In this document: positions 7,323-13,927 of the stretch, in pieces
Layout of the letters: each line of letters starts with the position of its first letter
How positions within the stretch are numbered: the first letter of the stretch is position 1
Assembly: GCA_003133205.1 (NCBI GenBank)
Contig: PKWK01000368.1
Location: forward strand, 1-13,927
Reading direction: 5' to 3'
Length of the DNA: 13,927 nucleotides
Source: Granulicella sp.
GTDB taxonomy: Bacteria; Acidobacteriota; Terriglobia; Terriglobales; Acidobacteriaceae
Translations under genes and position numbers: made by a program
Notes under the pieces: model-generated
Told to the model about the DNA's origin: nothing
What the model saw: the letters and a program-made list of their open reading frames with translations, nothing else
The model's database searches: none

Positions 7323-7684
7323 GCACAAGCAGCACACTACAAGCTCGCGAGCAGCACGTACAAGCGCTGCTGCGGGTCGCCCAGCGTTGGATTGCCGGGG
7401 AACGCTTGCAACTCCTCGATATTGAATACGCTGTGCATGAGGCCGGTTTGCGTCTCTACCTGAGTCGGGACCTCCTGGGGCTGGTCCCGGTGCGGGACGA
7501 AAGCCCGGATGAATTGCTCGTCCTGACTCGGCCTGCGGAAACCGTGGAAGACTACGGGCCGGCACAGCGCGAATACTGGACCAACTGGCTTGCCGGCTGG
7601 CTGGCTTGTTGTGCGCCGGGGGACGAGGCTGTGCAGGACGCTGTGCTTCGCGAAATTGCGATCTGGGCTCGATCTGAGCCTTGA
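7319..7684 (+). CDS. Hypothetical protein, 121 residues, second gene of the cluster
   Basis: Not recognised. The 121-residue product is acidic, soluble-looking and rich in Leu, Ala and Glu, with no signal peptide. A tryptophan-containing segment near the C terminus (YWTNWLAGWLACCAPGDEA) may form a helix with an exposed hydrophobic face. The frame is open upstream to 7232, but the ATG at 7319 is chosen because it overlaps the stop of the preceding gene by 4 bp (ATGA). The PadR-like gene follows after 21 bp in the same direction. The three genes probably form one operon. Confidence 0.6.
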   Translation: MSTSSTLQAREQHVQALLRVAQRWIAGERLQLLDIEYAVHEAGLRLYLSRDLLGLVPVRDESPDELLVLTRPAETVEDYGPAQREYWTNWLAGWLACCAPGDEAVQDAVLREIAIWARSEP

Positions 7685-7705
7685 GATTCGTATACTGATG
7701 GCAAT

Positions 7706-8293
7706 ATGTCTCAGACCCCTGACAAGCGCCGGCGGACCGACCTGGACCTGTTTGTCCTGGCGCTAATCGACGGCGGGGTCTCGACCCCTTACGAGTTGCA
7801 GAAGGCAGCCGGCCTATCCCAGGGCGCCACGATCCCCGCGCTCCAGCGCTTGCTGGAAGCGCGGCTCGTGCGCCAGGGGAAGCCCGGCGCTCGCGGCCGA
7901 ACCGACTACAAAGTCACCGCAGCCGGAAAGAAGCTCCTACGAGACGGTTGGCTGCCCTTGATCGAGGCCGGTCCGAGCGGCGACCTCGATTCCGATCTAC
8001 GCGTGGCGCTGTTGGCAATCTGGGGCAGCGGCGACCGCCGGCTGGCTGCCGACTTCCTGCGCCAATCCGTAGACAAGAAAATGGAGTCGATTGCCACGAC
8101 GGAACTGGCAGGAGACCCGGGTGAGGTCACCCCATTGGCCCGCTGGTACACCGAGGTCAGATCCGAGGCCGCGAAGGCGCTCCTGACGGCCGAGTGCTCT
8201 GTCATCCGCGCCATGGCCGATTCCCTGCCCCGGAGCCTAACCGGCAAGCGCCGGCGCAGCGCCCGCCCTCCGAAGGACCACAAGGGCTCCTGA
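7706..8293 (+). CDS. PadR-like winged-helix transcriptional regulator
   Basis: A 195-residue protein with an N-terminal winged helix at about residues 13-75. The pattern is typical of PadR: LFVLALIDGGVSTPYELQK, then a recognition helix with ATIPALQRLLEARLV, then a wing with GRTDYKVTAAGKKLL. The remaining ~120 residues are mostly helical, as in the longer PadR subfamily with a C-terminal dimerisation domain, and end in a basic tail (KRRRSARPPKDHK). It is the last gene of a three-gene cluster with two unrecognised small proteins, so it may control them. The ligand is unknown. A MarR-like alternative is possible, but the N-terminal position of the winged helix favours PadR. Confidence 0.72.
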   Translation: MSQTPDKRRRTDLDLFVLALIDGGVSTPYELQKAAGLSQGATIPALQRLLEARLVRQGKPGARGRTDYKVTAAGKKLLRDGWLPLIEAGPSGDLDSDLRVALLAIWGSGDRRLAADFLRQSVDKKMESIATTELAGDPGEVTPLARWYTEVRSEAAKALLTAECSVIRAMADSLPRSLTGKRRRSARPPKDHKGS

Positions 8294-8380
8294 GGGTGTT
8301 CCAGAAGGCCGTCTGAGGGTTCTGGGTCATTGCGATGGGTGACCGGGTCCTGCCGCCGCTGCAGCCCCGCCTGAGGCATG

Positions 8381-8884
8381 TTAGGTTTTCATTTCTGCCA
8401 GGTGGGTATCAAGGAATGAAACTTGAAACGGACCTCGCAGGGTTCGGTTGCCCTTACGGAAGAACTCGGCGGCTGCCGTCAACCGCCTATCCTCTGCTGC
8501 AATGGAGAGACGATCCTCTGACGAGAAGTCCTTCTGCAATCGCTTAGCCGCCGCCAACAAGACCTGGCCGTGGACCTTGATCCCGAGCTTGGTCGGCCTG
8601 AGTACGCGGACTCGCGCGTCCCTCTCATCCCGGCTCAACACTACCAGTCCATTACTAACCAGAGATTTGCAGGCACGGCTGATCTCATAGTCCGCCAACC
8701 CTGTCTCCTGCCGCAGCGCTGACGCGGAGCTCCCCGAGTACTCAATGGTCCTCTGGAGGGCATAGAAGGCAATGAAGGTGAGCCCTTGCCTGCGAAGTTC
8801 TTGCAATGTCAGCAGCAGGAAGAGATTGCCGGACGGGGCGATTGCCCGTAGAAACTGCTTGCACTGGACCAGAGATACCTGCAT
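8381..8884 (-). CDS. MarR-family transcriptional regulator
   Basis: A winged-helix regulator of MarR type. From the chosen ATG at 8884 it has 167 residues: a helical N-terminal part, a helix-turn-helix around SSASALRQETGLADYEISRA, and a wing with VVLSRDERDARVRVLRPT, followed by a C-terminal dimerisation helix. The frame stays open upstream to 8968, but the first 28 codons would cross an unusually AT-rich stretch that looks like a promoter, so the Met at 8884 is preferred. Starts at 8905 or 8968 cannot be excluded, and none has a good ribosome binding site. It is convergent with the PadR-like gene, 87 bp apart, and has no obvious partner on its own strand. The ligand is unknown. Confidence 0.7.
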   Translation of the reverse strand: MQVSLVQCKQFLRAIAPSGNLFLLLTLQELRRQGLTFIAFYALQRTIEYSGSSASALRQETGLADYEISRACKSLVSNGLVVLSRDERDARVRVLRPTKLGIKVHGQVLLAAAKRLQKDFSSEDRLSIAAEDRRLTAAAEFFRKGNRTLRGPFQVSFLDTHLAEMKT

Positions 8885-8945
8885 ATGTGCAACTATTATA
8901 AGCATTTCTTGGGATACATAAGTGATTATATTGCAATAATTTATA
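8885..8945 (-). promoter_or_regulatory. AT-rich promoter region of the MarR-like gene with a small palindrome
   Basis: About 60 bp of markedly AT-rich DNA in an otherwise GC-rich setting. On the minus strand it contains TATAAT (8900 to 8895) and another TATAAT (8930 to 8925). It also has a 10-bp perfect palindrome TATTGCAATA at 8929-8938, which could be an autoregulatory site. No good -35 is visible, and AT-rich palindromes of this size arise by chance. Confidence 0.35.
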
Positions 8946-9527
8946 CCGTGTTTTGTCCCGGACATCATTGCGACTTACTGGGGTATTGGCCGGAACGTGT
9001 CTTGACATGCCTTTGACACTTAGGGGGCGCTGTAGAAACTCGGGCTCAGCGGCACCGATCAGATTCACTGGTGCAGCCCGACGCCCAAAAGGCCGAGGTC
9101 CAGCTTAGAGGCAACAGTTGTGTTTGAAAGAGAGATCAGTGTCGTCGGCGCCGTAATGCCTATCCCGTTTTCCGTCAGTTACGCAGGGTCAGAATGGATG
9201 CGCCTCCCGGCAGTCAGCGCGGCTCAACACATGGCTCGCGACGGGTAGGGTCGGCCGCCGATGGAATCCACCGAGTCGAATCGGATCAGGTCATCGATCC
9301 ACATCAACTCGGGTATTTCACGGATTCCCTGACAGGCAGCGACCGACTACATCTGGATACAGGCACCCCGCAAGAGGCGCCGGCAACCCCCAGACGTAGA
9401 GGCTGTGCAGGGTCAATCGAGAGATGGTATCGCGCATCACCCCAGCGTCCGGTTTGTCCGGAGACTGGCGGAGTTGGAATGCCGACCGATCCAGAGATCG
9501 CTCGCCTATCAAAAACGGAGTTCCTCT
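8946..9527. other. Long intergenic stretch with no supported gene
   Basis: Between the MarR-like gene and the excisionase-like gene I see no convincing coding region. Several overlapping frames of 95-139 codons exist on both strands, but they resemble chance frames: Arg-, Ser- and Pro-rich, with no domain and no ribosome binding site. Two TTGACA hexamers 11 bp apart (9002-9007 and 9013-9018) look like -35 elements, but neither has a matching -10 at normal spacing. The region is large for a promoter and may be a degraded remnant or hold integrase or excisionase binding sites. Confidence 0.45.
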
Positions 9528-9794
9528 TTGAACACACCACGCAGCACCAGCACCAAAGTTTTCTGTGTCTCCAGTTCGGAAGCCGCAACACTGGCTCCGC
9601 CCGCTACGTTTGAACCACTCCTCACCCCAGCCGAGGCAGGCGTACTTTTGCGCGTCCACGCGAAGACGGCGATCAAGATGGCGCGAGCCAAAGTGATTCA
9701 AGCGATTCGAATCGGGAAGCATTGGCGGTTCCGGGCCTCCTGGATCAACGAATACATCGCAAAACAGCTACAATCATCTGGCCAGCCCGCCTGA
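9528..9794 (+). CDS. Excisionase-like small helix-turn-helix protein
   Basis: An 88-residue protein whose second half is an excisionase/MerR-type winged helix-turn-helix: LLTPAEAGVLLRVHAKTAIKM, then IRIGKHWRFRASWINEYIA. Proteins of this kind bend DNA and steer a tyrosine recombinase toward excision. The frame is open to an ATG at 9405, but the TTG at 9528 is chosen because GGAG (9517-9520) lies 7 nt before it and the extra N-terminal residues look non-coding. The integrase gene starts 17 bp after the stop, so the two are probably one operon. Confidence 0.72.
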   Translation: MNTPRSTSTKVFCVSSSEAATLAPPATFEPLLTPAEAGVLLRVHAKTAIKMARAKVIQAIRIGKHWRFRASWINEYIAKQLQSSGQPA

Positions 9795-9811
9795 GCGATA
9801 CGGAGATAATC

Positions 9812-10990
9812 ATGCCTATCGCTCATACCCGCAGAAGTTATCAGGAAGGCTCTATCGCCAGAGTGCCCCGCGCCAAAGGTCCTGACGTCTGGGTCTACAG
9901 GTGGCGTGAAACTGCGCCCACCGGCAGAAGAGTCCAACATAAACGTGTGATCGGAACAGTCGAGGAGCACAAGACTCTCTCCGAAGCAAAGAGAGCAGTC
10001 GACGATCTTCGCCTCGAAGTCAATTCCCCAGCCGAAGCCAAGATTGGGAGGGTAACGGTTGGTGAAGCCTGGATACACTTCCAGGCAAACGAACTTCGCG
10101 ATCCCAACGTTGCCAGATCTCCTACAACCATCGACAACTACTTCGACTACTTTGACTCACGCATACTACCGCGCTGGCGTGATGTCGCCCTCGACGACGT
10201 CAAGGCGGTCGCAGTCGAAAAGTGGCTGAGATCGCTCACCGACCTCGCGCCGGGAACCAAGGCAAAGATCAGAAACCACCTGAGCGCTCTGTTCTCGCAC
10301 GCAATCAGGCACGAGCTTTTCTTTCCGCGAGCCGGCATCAACCCGATCGCCAATGTTCGTCAGGGAGCGAAGAGACTGAGGGAACCAGACACCCTCACCC
10401 TCTCCGAGATCCGGGAAATCCTCGCCGGCATCAAGCCCCAGGCCATCAAGGTAATGGTGATCGTTGCCGCGGCGTCGGGTCTTCGCAGGTCGGAAGTCCG
10501 TGGCCTTAAGTGGGCGAACTGTGATCTGCAGAACCAGCTGTTCCTGCTTCGCCAGGGCGTCGTGAGGAAGCACCAGACCAACCTGAAGACAGAAGCATCT
10601 CGTCGGAGCCTGCCCATGTCGCCGGAGCTGGCGCAGGCCTTGCTTGAATGGAGAAACCTCACCCCGTACAACCAGGATGACGATTGGGTGTTCGCATCGC
10701 CATACACGAAAGGCAAGCGTCCCTACTGGCCAGAGTCTGCCCTGGCGGATCACATCCGCCCCGCCGCGGTACAAGCCAAGATCACCAAGCGGGTCGGCTG
10801 GAACACCTTCAGGCATTCCCTCGCGTCGCTGCTGGGAGACAAAAAAGAAGACAGGAAGATTGTGCAGGAGATCATGGGGCATGCATCGAGCAGGATGCTC
10901 GATGTGTACCAGCATGGCAACCTCGAGGCCAAAAGGTTGGCACTCAACCACGCTTCCGGCATCTTCGTCCTGCCCGCAAAGGCCAGCTAG
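9812..10990 (+). CDS. Tyrosine-type site-specific recombinase (integrase)
   Basis: A 392-residue phage-type integrase. The N terminus has a basic arm-binding region. A core-binding SAM-like domain follows (about residues 85-185). The catalytic domain follows, with Arg225 in SGLRRSEVRGLKW, Lys259 in NLKTEASRR, Arg334 in NTFRHSLASLL, His357 in GHASSRM, and the nucleophile Tyr366 in DVYQHG. The box II histidine of the usual HxxR is replaced by Asn331. The ATG at 9812 has GGAG 7 nt upstream; the longer frame from 9722 overlaps the excisionase-like gene. The gene ends 20 bp before a strong terminator and about 150 bp before the 3' end of tRNA-Asp, the usual position for an integrase that uses a tRNA 3' end as its target. 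Confidence 0.92.
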   Translation: MPIAHTRRSYQEGSIARVPRAKGPDVWVYRWRETAPTGRRVQHKRVIGTVEEHKTLSEAKRAVDDLRLEVNSPAEAKIGRVTVGEAWIHFQANELRDPNVARSPTTIDNYFDYFDSRILPRWRDVALDDVKAVAVEKWLRSLTDLAPGTKAKIRNHLSALFSHAIRHELFFPRAGINPIANVRQGAKRLREPDTLTLSEIREILAGIKPQAIKVMVIVAAASGLRRSEVRGLKWANCDLQNQLFLLRQGVVRKHQTNLKTEASRRSLPMSPELAQALLEWRNLTPYNQDDDWVFASPYTKGKRPYWPESALADHIRPAAVQAKITKRVGWNTFRHSLASLLGDKKEDRKIVQEIMGHASSRMLDVYQHGNLEAKRLALNHASGIFVLPAKAS

Positions 10991-11006
10991 TCGTCACAAT
11001 AAAACG

Positions 11007-11035
11007 AAAGGGCTCCCCGCTAGGGGAGCCCTTTT
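11007..11035 (+). terminator. Intrinsic terminator after the integrase gene
   Basis: AAAGGGCTCCCC (11007-11018) and GGGGAGCCCTTT (11023-11034) form a perfect 12-bp stem with a GCTA loop, followed by a short T-run to 11035. It lies 16 bp after the integrase stop codon. The complementary strand also has a T-rich tail, so it could also stop transcripts running leftward from the tRNA. Confidence 0.85.
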
Positions 11036-11077
11036 CAAGGTCTATTGCCACGTCGGCCGAAAGGGACTAATTTCTTA

Positions 11078-11098
11078 TTGTGCCCTTTTTGTGCCCTT
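11078..11098 (+). repeat. Tandem TTGTGCCCTT, candidate integrase arm-type sites
   Basis: TTGTGCCCTT occurs at 11078-11087 and again at 11089-11098, an 11-bp period, so the two copies face the same side of the helix. They lie between the integrase terminator and the 3' end of tRNA-Asp, where arm-type binding sites of tyrosine recombinases are expected. The function is inferred from position. Confidence 0.5.
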
Positions 11099-11138
11099 GT
11101 TTCTCTTCGCCAAACACTCCTAAGTGCTTTGGAATGTA

Positions 11139-11482
<344 letters not shown>

Positions 11483-12529
11483 CTAGAAGTGCGCTTCCAT
11501 GATCGCAGTCAGAACTTCGCGACCGGGGCGCGTACGCTCCTGCGGCAACGTGGCCAGAGGCTCGTCGACCAGGTTCAGCAGATTGGTGAAGTCCGGCTTC
11601 TGCGTGTCAACGTAAAACACGCCAGTCAGCACCTCGCCCTTTTCGTGCACTTCCATCAGCATCTTGACGGCGTTCGCCCTGTCGGTAGGGTCGTAGTCTT
11701 CGTGTATCTTGCGGAGGCGCATGTGAGATCCATCGTGCAGCCGGACATCCACCGTGGTGCTGGCATCATATTCGACAGCGATGTCCTCGAAGTAAGGTAC
11801 GAAGCCGACTTCGCTGACCGCCTCTTCATGCTCCTGCATGTACTTGTAGCTCTTGGTTGAGCCCTCGTGGTCGTTGAACGTGACGCAGGGGGAGATCACA
11901 TCCAGAAGGACTGTTCCCTGGTGCGAGAGCGCGGCCTTCAGCATGGTGGAGAGCTGCTTCTTATCGCCAGAGAACGAGCGCCCGACAAACGTCGCGCCCA
12001 TCTGGATGGCCAGCGCACAGATGTCAATCGCCGGCAGATCATTGACGACGCCCGTCTTCAACTTCGATCCAATGTCGGCAGTCGCGGAGAACTGGCCCTT
12101 GGTGAGTCCGTACACGCCGTTGTCTTCAATGATGTAGATCATGGGGACATTGCGGCGCATCAGGTGAATGAACTGGCCCATTCCGATCGATGCGGTGTCG
12201 CCGTCGCCGCTGATGCCGATGGACCGCATGGTCTTGTTGGCAAGCAGCGCGCCCGTGGCAACCGAAGGCATACGGCCGTGGACGGAGTTGAAGCTGAATG
12301 AGCGCGACATGAAGTACGCGGGCGATTTGGAGGAGCAGCCAATGCCGCTCATCTTCATCACGCGCTCGGGCTGGATCCCCATCTCATAAAACGCTTCCGT
12401 AATGCGTTCAGAGATGGCATTGTGCCCGCAACCGGCGCAGAGTGTGGTCTTGCCGCCCCGGTAATCCAGAATCTGGAGTCCGATGCGATTCGTCTTGATT
12501 GGCTTTGGTGTGACTGGCGTGGTCGACAT
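11483..12529 (-). CDS. korB: 2-oxoacid:ferredoxin oxidoreductase, beta subunit
   Basis: Thiamine-diphosphate-binding subunit of a 2-oxoacid:ferredoxin oxidoreductase, most likely 2-oxoglutarate-specific, which turns 2-oxoglutarate and CoA into succinyl-CoA while reducing ferredoxin. The protein has 348 residues. CAGCGH (31-36) and GIGCSS (63-68) include conserved cysteines. GDGDTASIG at 108-116 with Asn137 in EDNGVYGLTKGQ is the thiamine-diphosphate/Mg motif. VHGR at 83-86 is family-typical. The ATG at 12529 leaves a 2-bp gap to the korA stop. An ATG at 12541 would overlap korA, but it lies only 1 nt from the AGGAG, too close; the spacing to 12529 is 13 nt, longer than ideal. It is translated with korA from one operon. 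Confidence 0.92.
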   Translation of the reverse strand: MSTTPVTPKPIKTNRIGLQILDYRGGKTTLCAGCGHNAISERITEAFYEMGIQPERVMKMSGIGCSSKSPAYFMSRSFSFNSVHGRMPSVATGALLANKTMRSIGISGDGDTASIGMGQFIHLMRRNVPMIYIIEDNGVYGLTKGQFSATADIGSKLKTGVVNDLPAIDICALAIQMGATFVGRSFSGDKKQLSTMLKAALSHQGTVLLDVISPCVTFNDHEGSTKSYKYMQEHEEAVSEVGFVPYFEDIAVEYDASTTVDVRLHDGSHMRLRKIHEDYDPTDRANAVKMLMEVHEKGEVLTGVFYVDTQKPDFTNLLNLVDEPLATLPQERTRPGREVLTAIMEAHF

Positions 12530-12531
12530 GA

Positions 12532-13927
12532 TTACTTGCATGCTCCTTCTTGTGTGGCGATTGCGGCAGTGACCGAGCGTGCGTCGATGGGCAGTCCGTT
12601 GAAGTGCAAAACTGAATGCAGCTTCACCGTCTGGACCGGATCAAGATCGATCTTCAAAAGGCTCAACATTTGGGCGTCGCGGTTCTGCTCCACCACGTAG
12701 ACCCGATCATGCTGAGCGACAAACTCGTGAATCTCCTTTGTGAATGGGAAGGCGCGGACGCGAAGGTAATCTGTAGCAATCTGATTTTCGCGCTCGAGCT
12801 GGTCGCGGCTCTCGATCACCGCCCAGTGGCTAGTGCCGAATGAGATGATTCCAACCTTCTCCTTGCCGGGGCCCTCGATCGTGGGCTTCGGTACCAACGT
12901 TCTTGCGGTCTCGAACTTCCGCGCGAGCCGCAGCATGTTGTTCTCGTAATCCTCGGGACGCTCCGAATACAGCGCCTTCTCATTGTGGCCTGAGCCGCGA
13001 GTGAAGTAGGCAGCGGCAGGATGATCCGTCCCCGGTAGCGTGCGGTATGGGATCCCATCGCCATCAACGTCCTTGTACCGGCCGAAGCCGCCGAGTTCTT
13101 CCAATTGCTTGGCGTCGAGCACCTTGCCACGCGAGATTGGCTTTTCCGGATAATCGAAGGGCTCCGACATCCAGTTATTCATACCCAGATCGAGGTCCGA
13201 GAGAACAAAGACGGGCGTCTGCAAATGTTCCGCAAGCTCAAACGCCTCCAGGCCAAATTCGTAGCACTCCTTCACCGTTCCCGGCAGCAGGATCACGTGC
13301 TTTGTGTCGCCGTGGGAGAGTCCCGCGACGAACGTGAGATCGGCCTGCGAGGTGCGCGTGGGCAAACCGGTGGAGGGTCCCGTGCGCTGAATGTCAAAGA
13401 TGACGCCGGGAATCTCGGCGTAGTAACCGAGCCCGGCAAACTCCGTCATCAGCGAGATGCCCGGGCCGGACGACGCAGTCATCGAGCGCGCGCCTGCCCA
13501 TCCTGCTCCGAGAACCATGCCGATTGCGGCGAGTTCGTCCTCGGCCTGCACGACAGCAAAGCTAGCCTTGCCATCTGGGCCGACGCGGTACTTCTTCAGA
13601 AGGTCGATGAGGTTCTCGATGACCGACGACGACGGTGTGATCGGATACCACGGAACTACGGTGACACCGGCGAAGATGGCTCCCAGCGCGGCCGCGGCAT
13701 TGCCATCGATGATGATCTTGCCTTCCGTGGCATTCATCCGCTCGACAACATAAGGATCCTGCTTGGTCAGCGTGCTCGCAGCATAATCGAACCCGACGCG
13801 GACGGCGCCCAGGTTCAGCTCTGCTGCCTTCACCTTTTTGGCAAACTGCTTGCGGACCGTCTTTTCGACAGACTCCATATCAATGGAAAGCAGATTTGCG
13901 GCGATGCCCACGTAGACCATGTTCTTG
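12532..13927 (-). CDS. korA: 2-oxoacid:ferredoxin oxidoreductase, fused gamma/alpha subunit (5' end outside window)
   Basis: Partial gene: the reading frame runs off the right edge, and the Met at 13920 is internal (Lys-Asn precede it). The visible ~465 residues begin with the C-terminal end of a gamma domain (MVYVGIAANLLSIDMESVEK and following). A linker and the alpha subunit follow, starting near DGNAAAALGAIFAGVTVVPW. The alpha part has YPITPSSSV, the long family signature with ASSGPGISLMTEFAGLGYYAE and QRTGPSTGLPT, and a domain II segment with PVFVLSDLDLGMNNW. It pairs with KorB, which binds thiamine diphosphate. Gamma-alpha fusions of about 600 residues or more are usual for this type, as in mycobacterial KorA. 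Choice of 2-oxoglutarate over pyruvate or branched-chain acids is inferred from this architecture. Confidence 0.92.
   Translation of the reverse strand, partial: KNMVYVGIAANLLSIDMESVEKTVRKQFAKKVKAAELNLGAVRVGFDYAASTLTKQDPYVVERMNATEGKIIIDGNAAAALGAIFAGVTVVPWYPITPSSSVIENLIDLLKKYRVGPDGKASFAVVQAEDELAAIGMVLGAGWAGARSMTASSGPGISLMTEFAGLGYYAEIPGVIFDIQRTGPSTGLPTRTSQADLTFVAGLSHGDTKHVILLPGTVKECYEFGLEAFELAEHLQTPVFVLSDLDLGMNNWMSEPFDYPEKPISRGKVLDAKQLEELGGFGRYKDVDGDGIPYRTLPGTDHPAAAYFTRGSGHNEKALYSERPEDYENNMLRLARKFETARTLVPKPTIEGPGKEKVGIISFGTSHWAVIESRDQLERENQIATDYLRVRAFPFTKEIHEFVAQHDRVYVVEQNRDAQMLSLLKIDLDPVQTVKLHSVLHFNGLPIDARSVTAAIATQEGACK

Larger units (their letters stand above)
9528..11138 (+). mobile_element. 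Integration module of a tRNA-Asp-associated element (outer boundary not found)
   Basis: Excisionase-like gene, integrase, terminator and candidate arm sites lie next to the 3' end of tRNA-Asp. This is the standard arrangement at one end of an integrated genomic island. The element would extend leftward. I did not find a repeat of the tRNA 3' end in the window, so its other end is outside the window, or degraded, or the element is a remnant. Only the module is marked here. Confidence 0.5.

Noticed and set aside
9194..9613. 139-codon open frame before the integrase operon
   Set aside because: It overlaps the excisionase-like gene in another frame, has no domain, and overlaps similar frames on the opposite strand, as expected of GC-rich non-coding DNA.
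10166..10951. 261-codon open frame antisense to the integrase
   Set aside because: It lies entirely within the integrase gene, whose catalytic motifs establish the real frame.

Overview
The window looks like a chromosomal segment of an Acidobacteriota-type bacterium. This is inferred from two things: a Reg_prop/Y_Y_Y propeller sensor fused to GGDEF, and a fused-subunit 2-oxoacid:ferredoxin oxidoreductase pair, in a GC-rich but not extreme background. No 16S or other taxonomic marker is present, so the assignment is tentative.

Layout, left to right. (1) 1-402 holds no gene I can support. (2) 403-3396 is a large secreted-domain sensor with 14 propeller repeats, a Y_Y_Y domain, one membrane helix and a GGDEF diguanylate cyclase domain with an intact GGEEF and an inhibitory RxxD site. 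(3) 3609-5196 is a hipBA toxin-antitoxin operon on the minus strand. Four copies of a 16-bp palindrome-like site (RTGCYCTTGARRGCAY) sit upstream of it, with centre spacings of 31, 48 and 31 bp. (4) 5536-6777 is a DUF4143-type AAA+ ATPase. It has a repeated TAATCCGAAA motif at its promoter and is bracketed by two ~64-bp imperfect direct repeats, each built on a GTAGG-plus-hairpin core. (5) 7065-8293 is a tight three-gene cluster of two unrecognised small proteins and a PadR-like regulator, convergent with a MarR-like gene on the minus strand. (6) 9528-11035 is an integration module: a small excisionase-like gene with a TTG start, a tyrosine recombinase, and a strong terminator. (7) 11139-11215 is tRNA-Asp(GTC) on the minus strand, with its CCA-bearing 3' end facing the integrase. 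(8) 11483 to the right edge is korBA, encoding the beta and gamma/alpha-fused subunits of 2-oxoacid:ferredoxin oxidoreductase. This is core metabolism.

The overall picture is a core chromosome (korAB and tRNA-Asp on the right, perhaps the GGDEF sensor on the left) with an accessory region between them. That region carries a toxin-antitoxin pair, an ATPase of the kind common in accessory DNA, regulators, and an integrase abutting a tRNA 3' end. I could not find a second copy of the tRNA 3' end in the window, so the left boundary of any integrated element is not established. The most striking unexplained sequence features are the hipBA operator array, the repeat-bracketed ATPase cassette, the small-gene/PadR cluster, and a directly repeated TTGTGCCCTT between the integrase and the tRNA.
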